Assembly: GCA_013816415.1 (NCBI GenBank)
Contig: JACDEN010000093.1
Location: 1-8,400, forward strand
Length of the DNA: 8,400 nt
Reading direction: 5' to 3'
Source of the DNA: Planctomycetota bacterium
GTDB lineage: Bacteria > Planctomycetota > UBA11346
Of this stretch, positions 1 to 6,707 are shown piece after piece (positions within the stretch are counted from its first letter, which is position 1; each line of letters starts with the position of its first letter). The translations under genes and the position numbers were made by a program. Below the pieces are notes generated by a model. It was not told the origin of the DNA. It worked only from the letters and a program-made list of their open reading frames with translations, and made no database searches.

Positions 1-870
1 GTGGTGATCGGCGAACGCACCATCGACCTGCGCATCAGTTCGCTCCCCACCGCCTACGGCGAGCGCATGGTGTTGCGCCTGCTCGATAGCACCAATCACC
101 TCTGCGACTTTCCCCGCCTCGGTATGCCCGAGCTGATCGCCCGGCCCTTTCTCGAAGCGGCGCGCCGCGCCAGCGGCATCATCCTGGTCACGGGTCCGAC
201 CGGATCGGGAAAGACCACGACGCTCTATTCGACGCTGCGGCAGCTCGACTCACGTGAGCGGAACATCATGACGATCGAGGATCCGATCGAATATGAATTG
301 AACGCCTTGGGATCTCCGATCAGTCAAAGTCAGGTGAACCTGAAGAAGGGGGTCAATTTTGAGACGGGCCTTCGACATATCCTGCGTCAGGATCCCGATG
401 TCATCATGGTTGGTGAGATCCGTGACGCCGAGACCGCGCGAATGGCCATCCAGTCCAGTCTCACCGGCCACCTTGTCTTCTCGACGCTGCACACCAACGA
501 TGCGGTCAGTGCGGTCACCCGCTTGATCGACCTAGGGGTCGAGCCTTACCTGGTTGCGGCATCGCTTTCTGCGGTATTGGCACAGCGTCTGGTACGGACC
601 CTGTGCATCGTCTGCACTGGGACCGGGAGCACCGAGGGCGTACTGTGCGGCGTGTGCTCGGGGTCGGGCTACAAAGGTCGCGTCGGTGTCTTTGAGCTAT
701 TGGTCATGACCGAGGCGGTGAAAGAAATCATCGATCGGCGCGGATCGCTCGATGAGCTGCGGCAGGCGGCGATCGCTCAAGGAATGCGGACGCTTGCAGA
801 TGAAGGGAAGGCACTCATTGCCGCCAAGCGCACCACCGCGGTCGAAATCGAACGGGTCATCAACGGCTAG
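1..870 (+). CDS. gspE: Type II secretion ATPase GspE, C-terminal 289 residues (5'-truncated by window edge)
   Basis: This is the hexameric cytoplasmic ATPase that powers pseudopilus extension in type II secretion. The visible part begins in the conserved stretch ending in GERMVLRLLD, so the GTG at position 1 is an internal codon and the real start lies upstream; family members are usually about 500 residues. Numbering from position 1, the Walker A motif is GPTGSGKT (65-72), the Asp box is TIEDPIEY (91-98), the Walker B region is DPDVIMVGEIRD (131-142) and the His box is TGHLVFSTLHTND (155-167). A zinc-type tetracysteine follows (C202, C205, C216, C219), then GYKGRVGVFELL. The spacing between the two CxxC pairs is only 10 residues, far less than the roughly 29 of classical GspE. 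PilB-type ATPases are close relatives; the downstream GspF-K genes decide for GspE. The stop lies 2 nt before gspF. Confidence 0.96.
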   Translation: MVIGERTIDLRISSLPTAYGERMVLRLLDSTNHLCDFPRLGMPELIARPFLEAARRASGIILVTGPTGSGKTTTLYSTLRQLDSRERNIMTIEDPIEYELNALGSPISQSQVNLKKGVNFETGLRHILRQDPDVIMVGEIRDAETARMAIQSSLTGHLVFSTLHTNDAVSAVTRLIDLGVEPYLVAASLSAVLAQRLVRTLCIVCTGTGSTEGVLCGVCSGSGYKGRVGVFELLVMTEAVKEIIDRRGSLDELRQAAIAQGMRTLADEGKALIAAKRTTAVEIERVING

Positions 871-872
871 CC

Positions 873-2135
873 ATGACCGACGCTCCTGTCATCACGCGTC
901 AACAGACCTTCCGCTATCGCGCGATCGAAGCGGTGACGGGACGGGTCCGACAGGGGGAGCAGAGTGGTGAATCCGCCTATGCGGTACGCGCTTCGCTCCG
1001 CCGCATTGGCCTTCAGGTCGAGGCTCTGGACCCAGTCGGCGTCAAGCAACGGGTACCGACCTGGGCTCAACCGCTGGTCGCCAGCTGGCACGCCCGGACC
1101 CGCCGCACACGCAAACTCGTCCGCGCCGATCTCTTCGATGCCTTGGCGACGTTGGTGAACGCGGGCTTGCCGTTGGAGCAGGCGGTTGGGCAATTGGCGA
1201 TGTCCCAAACCCGCAGCCGCGCTGAGCGCACCATGCTCCGAGGTCTGCGTGATCGTTTGCGCGAAGGTGTTCCGCTGAGCGATGCGTGCGAGGAAAGCCC
1301 ATCGTGGTTCGATGCTCTAGATGTGGCGATGCTGCGGACGGGACAGCAGGCAGGTGATCTATCCGGTGTGTTGATCAGCCTCGCCGAATTCCATCAACAG
1401 AGCGGCGCGATCGGTCAGAAGCTTTTCGTCGCCTTGGCCTATCCGGTGGTGTTATTGGCCTTCGGCCTGATCGCGGTGGTGTTCTTGAGTATCGGCCCCT
1501 TACCAAAACTGCTGGCTTTGATTACGCAGGCTCACCAGCCCCCACCGCCGCTGACAGTCCACCTAGTGTGGCTGGGTCAGACGGTTGCTCACTGGTGGCC
1601 GCTAATCCTAGTCGGAATCGTCGCCCTGATTGCAGGACTCGCCGCACTGGTTCATCGGACTCCGCGAACTGGTTTCCTGGGAGCCATCATCCATGGGAAC
1701 CTGATCGCCCGTGCGCGGCAGCGAGGACAGATCGCCGGACTCGCATTCACGCTCGCGCGCTTACAGCGCAGCGGCATGCCTCTCTTGGAAGCCATTGAAG
1801 CGACCGCGCAGACCGCAGATGCTGGAGCGCTCCGACAGCTCCTCGTCGACTCGGCTCATGCCATTCGTCGTGGTGAGGATTTCTCCAGCGTGGTCGGTGC
1901 CAGCCCCATGATGGAGCCGGAGTTTGCCCAGCTCCTGCAGTTGGGAGAGCGCAGCGGCGAACTCACCACCATGCTCGAACGCATCGCCGAGCGCTATGCA
2001 CGCACCGCACATCGCACGATTGAGCGGGTAGCGACACTGTTGGGGCCGTTGGCGATCGTAGTCCTGGCGATGCTGATTGGCATCATCGCATTGGCAGCGA
2101 TCCTGCCGATCGTGCAATTGGGAGATCTGGTATGA
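873..2135 (+). CDS. gspF: Type II secretion inner-membrane platform protein GspF
   Basis: This is the polytopic inner-membrane protein at the base of the pseudopilus, which contacts GspE and GspL. At 420 residues it has the normal family length. Two T2SF domains are visible. The first covers about 86-208 (DLFDALATLVNAGLPLEQAV, later LAYPVVLLAFGLIAV). The second covers about 288-411 (LAFTLARLQRSGMPLLEAIE, later a C-terminal hydrophobic helix). Membrane segments are expected near 184-206, 240-260 and 386-412, the usual three-helix layout. The family hallmark of an acidic residue and glycine in each repeat is visible as TGQQAGDL and LGERSGEL. The ATG lies 2 nt after the gspE stop without an obvious Shine-Dalgarno sequence, which suggests coupling to gspE translation. 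The N-terminal 60 residues match the usual soluble extension starting with a F-x-Y-x-A motif (FRYRAIE). Confidence 0.96.
   Translation: MTDAPVITRQQTFRYRAIEAVTGRVRQGEQSGESAYAVRASLRRIGLQVEALDPVGVKQRVPTWAQPLVASWHARTRRTRKLVRADLFDALATLVNAGLPLEQAVGQLAMSQTRSRAERTMLRGLRDRLREGVPLSDACEESPSWFDALDVAMLRTGQQAGDLSGVLISLAEFHQQSGAIGQKLFVALAYPVVLLAFGLIAVVFLSIGPLPKLLALITQAHQPPPPLTVHLVWLGQTVAHWWPLILVGIVALIAGLAALVHRTPRTGFLGAIIHGNLIARARQRGQIAGLAFTLARLQRSGMPLLEAIEATAQTADAGALRQLLVDSAHAIRRGEDFSSVVGASPMMEPEFAQLLQLGERSGELTTMLERIAERYARTAHRTIERVATLLGPLAIVVLAMLIGIIALAAILPIVQLGDLV
2120..2124 (+). promoter_or_regulatory. Shine-Dalgarno GGGAG for gspG
   Basis: GGGAG sits 7 nt before the gspG ATG at 2132, inside the last codons of gspF. 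It supports that start and independent loading of ribosomes on the gene for the most abundant pseudopilin. Confidence 0.6.
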
Positions 2136-2542
2136 GACGATCCGGAATGACCTTGATCGAAATCCTAGCGGTGGTGGTGATCCTCGGGATGCTCGCGGTG
2201 GTATTGACCGTCAGTTTTTCTGGAAAAATGGGCAAGGCGAAGCGCGAGATCGCAAAAACACAAATCGGTCAAATCGCAGGACAGATCGAGTTATACCAGC
2301 TGGAGAAACATCGGCTTCCGGATGCCGGCACGCTTTCAGCCCTATCATCAGCGCCAGACGCATCCTATTACATCGAGCCTGCCAAGCTCATTGATCCCTG
2401 GGGGAAGGCCCTGCTCTATATCGTGCCCGGGCCCGAAGGTCATGCGTTCGAGGTGGTCAGCTACGGCTCCGATGGCCAGCCGGGGGGCACCGGCGATGCA
2501 GCGGATGTGTCCTCGGCCAATCTTGGCGACGCTAAGCCGTGA
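2132..2542 (+). CDS. gspG: Major pseudopilin GspG
   Basis: This is the major subunit of the T2SS pseudopilus, inserted in the inner membrane as a prepilin and polymerised after cleavage. It has 136 residues. The prepilin site is RRSG|MTLIE (Gly5 at -1, Met6 at +1, Glu10 at +5), followed by a hydrophobic stretch to about residue 27. The C-terminal part carries the GspG signature: LIDPWGKALLYIVPGPEG and then SYGSDGQPGGTGDAADV, in which the Asp-rich loop is the usual calcium-binding site. The leader is only five residues, typical for pseudopilins. The ATG overlaps the gspF stop as ATGA. Among the five pseudopilins here this is the most clearly recognisable. Confidence 0.95.
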   Translation: MRRSGMTLIEILAVVVILGMLAVVLTVSFSGKMGKAKREIAKTQIGQIAGQIELYQLEKHRLPDAGTLSALSSAPDASYYIEPAKLIDPWGKALLYIVPGPEGHAFEVVSYGSDGQPGGTGDAADVSSANLGDAKP

Positions 2543-2973
2543 TCCGCAATTCTGGATTCACACTGCTGGAGATCCTCGCGGTCGTGGTTCTCCTTGGCGT
2601 GATCAGTGGGGCAGGCCTGACTGGACTGGCGCACGCCGGCCGAACCGATCCGATTGCCCAAGCGATCGATGCGCTATCGGATCACGGCCACATGATTCGC
2701 ATGTCCGCGCGCGGGAATGCCCCCATTTCCTTGGAACTCCACGATCGAGGCTGGCGTGTCGGAGGACGGGACGATTTGTCGAATGTGACCGTCCCAGTAG
2801 GAGTGAGTCTCGAATGGTGCGACGAGACAGGAACGATCATCGATCATGTGCTCATCGATTCCCACGGACGCAGCGCCGATGCCACCATCCGCTGTCGGCA
2901 GGGTCAGCGGCAGGACACCTGGTGCTGGCTGGGCCTCACGGGTGAACTCGTCCACGTGTCCAACGAGCCCTGA
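2539..2973 (+). CDS. gspH: Minor pseudopilin GspH (GTG start)
   Basis: This is a minor pseudopilin thought to sit in the tip complex of the pseudopilus. It has 144 residues and starts with GTG that overlaps the gspG stop as GTGA; no Shine-Dalgarno sequence is evident, so initiation probably depends on termination of gspG. The prepilin site is RNSG|FTLLE (Gly6 at -1, Glu11 at +5), followed by a hydrophobic helix to about residue 30. The globular part is beta-rich and ends with a strand resembling the GspH/FimT C-terminus (VLIDSHGRSADATIRC, then GLTGELV). Two pairs of cysteines (C94, C119, C129) leave room for a disulphide. The H assignment rests on operon position plus this C-terminal pattern; the primary sequence outside the leader is divergent. 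Confidence 0.82.
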   Translation: MIRNSGFTLLEILAVVVLLGVISGAGLTGLAHAGRTDPIAQAIDALSDHGHMIRMSARGNAPISLELHDRGWRVGGRDDLSNVTVPVGVSLEWCDETGTIIDHVLIDSHGRSADATIRCRQGQRQDTWCWLGLTGELVHVSNEP

Positions 2974-3401
2974 TGCGCCGCGCCCTGACCTTAATCGAGA
3001 CGCTGTTGGCGGTGACGATTCTCGCTGTCACGGCCTCAGCCGTGTTGCCGATTCTGCATCGCCTGACCCAACACCACCTGCGGCTCGACGCGCAGGTGGT
3101 GGAGCAAAATCACATCGCCGAAGTGACGCGTGCAGACATTTTGAAGGCCTTGGATCAAGGACCCCGCCAATTCGATGTATCAGGAGCAGATGGCACCGAG
3201 CGCTGGCTGCACGCGGTCCCATTGACCACCGACGCACGTGATCCTGCTCCTCCGCAGGTCGATTCCGGCGACCCGATTGCCTTCCGGTGGACATCCCAAC
3301 CACGCGAGTGGCTCGCCTTATCGATCACCGATGGACCCGAAGCGTCCGCACACGTTCTTGCGACACGTCTGTGCCTGAAGCCTGGAGCGGGCACCCCATG
3401 A
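2973..3401 (+). CDS. gspI: Minor pseudopilin GspI, with Ala at the -1 cleavage position
   Basis: This is a minor pseudopilin, in known systems the partner of GspJ and GspK in the tip. It has 142 residues. The ATG shares one base with the gspH stop (TGATG). The N-terminus MRRA|LTLIETLLAV keeps Glu9 at +5 and the hydrophobic helix, but the residue before the cut is Ala4, not the almost invariant Gly. Residues 33-62 form the expected helical extension, followed by a beta-rich domain of low similarity. The early part of the gene contains an 11-bp perfect hairpin (3072-3101). Position third among the pseudopilins and the short length support GspI; another minor pseudopilin type cannot be excluded from sequence alone. 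Confidence 0.75.
   Translation: MRRALTLIETLLAVTILAVTASAVLPILHRLTQHHLRLDAQVVEQNHIAEVTRADILKALDQGPRQFDVSGADGTERWLHAVPLTTDARDPAPPQVDSGDPIAFRWTSQPREWLALSITDGPEASAHVLATRLCLKPGAGTP
3072..3101 (+). repeat. 11-bp perfect inverted repeat inside gspI
   Basis: CACCACCTGCG at 3072-3082 is the exact reverse complement of CGCAGGTGGTG at 3091-3101, with an 8-nt loop. The stem is GC-rich and would be stable in RNA. It covers gspI codons 34-43 (HHLRLDAQVV). It has no downstream T-run, so it does not look like an intrinsic terminator. Confidence 0.7.
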
Positions 3402-3919
3402 AGCGCGCCGCCGGCTTGACGCTCTTGGAAATCCTCCTCGCGCTGTCGATTCTGGTCGTCATCACCACCCTCGCAGCCAGCTGGCTGGTTCATGCTGGCC
3501 GGGTGGGACAGATCGCGCGCGCTCGTGCCCAAGGCATCGTGGCTTGGGAAGCGACGGTCGCTCTCCTGCGTGATGACATCAGTGCCGCTCCGTTGGCCAC
3601 CGATGCGAGCATGAAGGCGAACAGCGAGCTGAGGGGCGTCCCCACCCTAACGCTGGCGACCTTTCATCAGGCCGCTGGAGATGCGCCCGGGTCCAAGCGA
3701 GTCAGCTACCGATACGATGCCGAGCATCACGAACTCTGGCGGACACCCGAGGTGATTGGAGAGAAGGCGCCGCATCAGCGTCTCGTGACGACACGGCTTT
3801 GCGATGTCATCTTCATTCGCGATGACACCGGCGGGCTGCATCTGCGGGCACGTGTTGTCGGTAACGCGGATGCTGCGGAGTCCAGCACGCTGCAGGCCGA
3901 TCTGGGAGGGGGCACATGA
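3398..3919 (+). CDS. gspJ: Minor pseudopilin GspJ
   Basis: This is a minor pseudopilin of the tip complex. The open frame extends upstream to 3287, but the true start is the ATG at 3398. It overlaps the gspI stop as ATGA, has GGAG (3384-3387) upstream, and gives a proper short prepilin leader MKRAAG|LTLLE with Gly6 at -1 and Glu11 at +5. The product has 173 residues. GspJ-like features are LLRDDISAAPLAT (56-68), matching the conserved W-x-x-L-x-x-D-I region after the helix, and RVSYRYDAEHHELWRTP (101-117), matching the family V-x-Y-x-x(n)-L-x-R strand pair. It is somewhat shorter than the roughly 200 residues of the proteobacterial form. It ends with a Gly-rich tail whose codons double as the strong Shine-Dalgarno sequence of gspK. 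Confidence 0.88.
   Translation: MKRAAGLTLLEILLALSILVVITTLAASWLVHAGRVGQIARARAQGIVAWEATVALLRDDISAAPLATDASMKANSELRGVPTLTLATFHQAAGDAPGSKRVSYRYDAEHHELWRTPEVIGEKAPHQRLVTTRLCDVIFIRDDTGGLHLRARVVGNADAAESSTLQADLGGGT
3905..3909 (+). promoter_or_regulatory. Strong Shine-Dalgarno GGAGG for gspK
   Basis: GGAGG lies 6 nt before the ATG at 3916 within a G-rich run at the end of gspJ. It is the best ribosome binding site in the operon and fixes the gspK start. Confidence 0.7.
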
Positions 3920-4821
3920 CCAGCCGCACCGGCGTCGCATTGGTGATCGTTCTGGTCAGCGTTTCGGTGATCGCGTCAGCTCTGACCATCGCCTTGGCAG
4001 CTACGCGCGCCTCCCAGGCCGCTGTCCTGGTCGGCACGGCTGAGGACCACCTGTGGCAGGGACTCAGCGATGGCGAAGACCTTGCGCGCGGGTGGATCGC
4101 ACGTAACGGCTCCGCGGTCGTGCTCACCCCCATGGAAGCCGATCGGGGAATCACGATCGTCTCCGATCACATAGAGACGGCATCCGGTGTTGCCGGGATC
4201 ACGGTGGTCCTCTATGACGGACTGGCTGGAGTGCCGGCCCATCTCGCCAGTGCTGGCAACCCGCTCCGCCAGGCGTTGCCCCCGGCGATAAGCAGCATTC
4301 GCATTCCGGTGACGGCATGTCCGCAGCCGGGACAGCCTTCGGATCTCCTCGAGCGCATCGAGCTCCCGCAAGGGAAACGCTTCCCGGAATCTCCCAATGG
4401 CCCGGTGTGGCACTGGCAAGCGCCGGACGTCATCGCCGATGTTATGTCCGGAGACGTTCCCATCGATGTGGGAATCCAACCGCCCTCGATCGCCCTGGCG
4501 ACAGCGCTCGCGCCCCATTCCGACGGGCGCATCAACATCAATACCGCACCGACGCATCTGCTGTATGCGGCATTTTCCCTGATCGGACGCGGGGGGGTCG
4601 AGCAACTGCTGGCAGCACGGCGGACGCATCATCTCACACCGATTTCTGAGAAGGACAAAGAACCGACCGCGGGCAACGGCATCCGGTTGGTCGACCATTC
4701 CGATTGCTGGAATGCCCTTATTACGGTGCGCTGGAATGATCAGCACCGCACTTGGTGGACGGTGTTCGCTAGCAGCGGCTCCGGATTCCGCAGGATCCAA
4801 CGGCATGATGCGGATCGCTGA
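3916..4821 (+). CDS. gspK: Minor pseudopilin GspK (tip subunit)
   Basis: This is the large minor pseudopilin that caps the pseudopilus tip. It has 301 residues, the expected size. The leader is MTSRTG|VALVI: Gly6 is at -1 but the +5 position is Ile, not Glu. Lack of Glu+5 is a known peculiarity of GspK and supports the assignment. The membrane helix runs to about residue 29. After an alpha-rich middle part there is GRININTAPTHLL (204-216), the conserved L/I-N-I-N-T-A segment of the GspK domain, followed by helical repeats (GGVEQLLAARR). The start overlaps the gspJ stop as ATGA. A run of seven G lies in the gene at 4591-4597. The 3' end overlaps the next gene by 17 nt. Confidence 0.93.
   Translation: MTSRTGVALVIVLVSVSVIASALTIALAATRASQAAVLVGTAEDHLWQGLSDGEDLARGWIARNGSAVVLTPMEADRGITIVSDHIETASGVAGITVVLYDGLAGVPAHLASAGNPLRQALPPAISSIRIPVTACPQPGQPSDLLERIELPQGKRFPESPNGPVWHWQAPDVIADVMSGDVPIDVGIQPPSIALATALAPHSDGRININTAPTHLLYAAFSLIGRGGVEQLLAARRTHHLTPISEKDKEPTAGNGIRLVDHSDCWNALITVRWNDQHRTWWTVFASSGSGFRRIQRHDADR
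4792..4795 (+). promoter_or_regulatory. Shine-Dalgarno AGGA selecting the 4805 start
   Basis: AGGA lies 9 nt before the first ATG of an ATGATG pair (4805 and 4808). It favours 4805 as the start of the GspC-like gene over the far upstream in-frame ATG at 4712, which would overlap gspK by 110 nt. Confidence 0.45.
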
Positions 4822-5287
4822 CCGGTTGGCCTCTTGGCGGACGTCACTCGCGACTGACCCCAGGCGCGTCGTGCGGATGGTCGTTGGCGTGATCGTGGGG
4901 GCGAGCGGTGTCGCGGTGGTCGTGACCGTGCTGTGGGCGGTCGTCGGTATGCCTGCGGCGCCGGCGCTGGCGATCCAGACCCCACGAGCGGAATCAGCGA
5001 CTCACGTCACCATGACCGATGCGAAAGCGTGGAATGTCGCCTTATGGCGGCCGGCAACGGACACGGCCCCGGTGTCCGCGGCCTCCACTCCATTCAAAGC
5101 GCAGCTATTCTCGATTATCAAGCGTGGAGATACGATCACTGCGGCATTAGACCTGCAGGACGGCAATGGGTTGGTCTATGCCAAGCTCGGCGAGAGTGTT
5201 GGTGAGTACCACGTCGACCGCATCGACGGCACCGCAGTCGTACTCACGTACCACGGAACGAGCCAGCGGTTGGAACTTGCGCGATGA
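4805..5287 (+). CDS. GspC-like inner-membrane protein with HR-type domain and no PDZ
   Basis: The product has 160 residues: a short basic cytoplasmic N-terminus (1-23), one membrane helix (about 24-48), a linker, and a small beta-rich periplasmic domain (about 97-158). That domain runs FKAQLFSIIKRGDTITAAL, then LVYAKLGESVGEYHVDRIDG, then VVLTYHGTSQRLEL. The pattern of a beta strand, a G/D turn, a KLGESVGEY-type segment and a final VVL-x(n)-LEL strand is that of the HR domain of GspC, which binds the secretin N0 domain; PilP of type IV pili shares this fold. There is no PDZ or coiled-coil C-terminus, and the gene lies between gspK and gspL, not at the operon head. A divergent GspC, or PilP-like protein, is the best reading. 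The ATG at 4808 is an alternative start. Confidence 0.68.
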   Translation: MMRIADRLASWRTSLATDPRRVVRMVVGVIVGASGVAVVVTVLWAVVGMPAAPALAIQTPRAESATHVTMTDAKAWNVALWRPATDTAPVSAASTPFKAQLFSIIKRGDTITAALDLQDGNGLVYAKLGESVGEYHVDRIDGTAVVLTYHGTSQRLELAR

Positions 5288-6177
5288 CGACTCCGCCAGG
5301 ACCTTCCGAGCCCGTACCGCACATTCCGGCAGACCGCCTCTATTGGGCCGTCATCCCGCAGGGGGCACGCCTGGGCGAGGCGGCCCGGCGCTTTCGCTGC
5401 GAGCAGGTCTTGCCGGTATCCGTGGATTCGCTTCACACCGCAACCGCGGTGACGGGATCTGGAGATGTTGTTCTTATCGGAATCGATCGCGACACGTTGG
5501 TCAGTGAGCTCGCGAAGCGAACTGATGTGATGCCCGATACCTGGCGATTGACCCCGGATGCGATACCCGCCCATGTTCAGGCAGCCGGTATCGATCGTGC
5601 ATTCGCTGATCGCCTGAATCTTTTGACAGGTGCGTGTGAACCGTTGGCACGTCGGCGTCTGCGGCGGATCGCGGTGATAGTTCCGATCGCTGCGATGGTC
5701 CTGATGTCGCTTCTGATCGTGGTCGGCACTCAGCGCCGGGTGGGTTTCATGCACCGTCAGGCGGTCGATATCCGTAATGCCACGGACACGATCATCGCCG
5801 CGGCCCTGCCTCCATCGACCACGGGCTTGGATCCTCTGGCGCGATTGACCATGGAAGTGCGGCGGCTGACCCAGGCACAACATGGCCAAGCGGATCTCGA
5901 TCGCTTCCAGGATGTCGCTGCGTCCCTCGCGGGATGCTTGCGGCGTTGGCCAACCGACCTGCGAACCCAGGTGGAGACGTTGACCGCGACGGCACAACGG
6001 ATCGTGGTTCGTGGTCACGCCGCCACCTTGGGCGATGCCGAGCATTTGGCGCAGGCCCTCAATGGAGGGGGGGTGGCGGCAGTTCACTGGCGGGCCGAGC
6101 CTGTGCAGGCCACGCAGACAGCGACGGGTGCCGATTACACGTTGAACCTCCTCCCGGTCGCGCCGGTGACCAAATGA
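5284..6177 (+). CDS. gspL: GspL-like bitopic inner-membrane platform protein
   Basis: The product has 297 residues. A cytoplasmic part of about 127 residues ends in LARRRLRRI (121-129), a positive-inside flank for the single membrane helix at about 128-148. A predicted periplasmic segment follows, with alpha-helical content (150-228) and a small ferredoxin-like end (VETLTATAQRIVVRGHAATL, then an LAQALNGGG turn, then YTLNLLPV). The segment RLNLLTGACEP just before the basic flank resembles the N-L-L-x-G-x(n)-P element that precedes the GspL helix. GspL normally anchors GspE through a roughly 240-residue actin-like cytoplasmic domain, so this one is about half size. A PilN-like description of the C-terminal half is also possible. 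The start overlaps the previous stop as ATGA. A run of seven G lies at 6067-6073. Confidence 0.7.
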   Translation: MTTPPGPSEPVPHIPADRLYWAVIPQGARLGEAARRFRCEQVLPVSVDSLHTATAVTGSGDVVLIGIDRDTLVSELAKRTDVMPDTWRLTPDAIPAHVQAAGIDRAFADRLNLLTGACEPLARRRLRRIAVIVPIAAMVLMSLLIVVGTQRRVGFMHRQAVDIRNATDTIIAAALPPSTTGLDPLARLTMEVRRLTQAQHGQADLDRFQDVAASLAGCLRRWPTDLRTQVETLTATAQRIVVRGHAATLGDAEHLAQALNGGGVAAVHWRAEPVQATQTATGADYTLNLLPVAPVTK

Positions 6178-6707
6178 GCGACCGGCACCTCTGGTATGTG
6201 ATGTCGGTGGTCGCTGTGATCCTGGTCCTCGTTCTTGGGTGGAGCGCCCAGGTGCGATCACGTGCGAGTGCGGAGGTGGTAACAGCGGTGAACCAACATC
6301 GGCAGGTGGTGGGCGATGTCGCGACCGTGACCTCTTTGCGCTCCTCGTCGAATGGCTTGTCGATCGGACCTCGTCCGGATGCCGATCTGGTCGCGCGTAC
6401 CCAGCAGGCGCTGGTCGAGGCCGGATTGCCGATCGCGGCCTGCAGCGGCGTCCAACCCCGCGCCGACCAACAGGTGCGCCAACAGGGTATCAGTGTCCAA
6501 AGCGTGCTCGTGAGCTTACAGAACCTGCGTCCGGGAGAATTCGGGTCGTGGCTAGCCGCTTGGAATGCCCATCGCTCGCCCTGGCGCATCACGGAACTGC
6601 AATTGGTGCACGCCCCGGTTCGTGAAGCGACTAAATCCGACCTCGACCTGAATCGATTCGATTATACGGTAGCCCTCGCTGCCCCATACGTGGAGAAGTC
6701 CCCATGA
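6174..6707 (+). CDS. gspM: GspM-like single-pass inner-membrane protein
   Basis: The product has 177 residues, close to the usual length of GspM (about 160-180). It has a short cytoplasmic N-terminus, a membrane helix at about 7-24, a helical stretch and a C-terminal ferredoxin-like part: ISVQSVLVSLQNLRPGEF, WLAAWNAHRSPWRITELQL, then DYTVALAAPYV (163-173). The pattern of a strand, a helix with F-x-x-WL-x-x-W and two final strands is that of GspM and of PilO. GspM pairs with GspL in the membrane and stabilises it. The ATG overlaps the gspL stop as ATGA with no clear Shine-Dalgarno sequence, implying balanced synthesis of L and M by coupling. Identification rests on topology, length and position directly after the gspL-like gene more than on sequence identity. 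Confidence 0.68.
   Translation: MSDRHLWYVMSVVAVILVLVLGWSAQVRSRASAEVVTAVNQHRQVVGDVATVTSLRSSSNGLSIGPRPDADLVARTQQALVEAGLPIAACSGVQPRADQQVRQQGISVQSVLVSLQNLRPGEFGSWLAAWNAHRSPWRITELQLVHAPVREATKSDLDLNRFDYTVALAAPYVEKSP

Noticed and set aside
1..3. GTG at position 1 as the start of gspE
   Set aside because: The sequence there is already deep in the conserved ATPase (the segment ending GERMVLRLLD), so the gene continues upstream of the window.
3287..3397. Upstream extension of the gspJ frame to an ATG at 3287
   Set aside because: It would put 37 polar residues before the prepilin leader and overlap gspI by more than 100 nt. The ATG at 3398 gives the ATGA junction and a six-residue leader.
4712..4804. 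Upstream extension of the GspC-like frame to 4712
   Set aside because: It overlaps gspK by 110 nt with no Shine-Dalgarno sequence. AGGA at 4792-4795 and the ATGATG pair fit a 4805 start and a normal short cytoplasmic N-terminus.
3976..4806. 276-codon minus-strand open frame across gspK
   Set aside because: It is antisense to a clear GspK with prepilin leader and the INTA motif. The translated product shows no domain and has shadow-like composition.
5176..6261. 361-codon minus-strand open frame across gspL and the start of gspM
   Set aside because: It is fully antisense to genes with membrane helix, positive-inside flank and ATGA junctions. Its product is low-complexity and rich in Arg/His/Gln, as expected for a shadow frame in GC-rich DNA.
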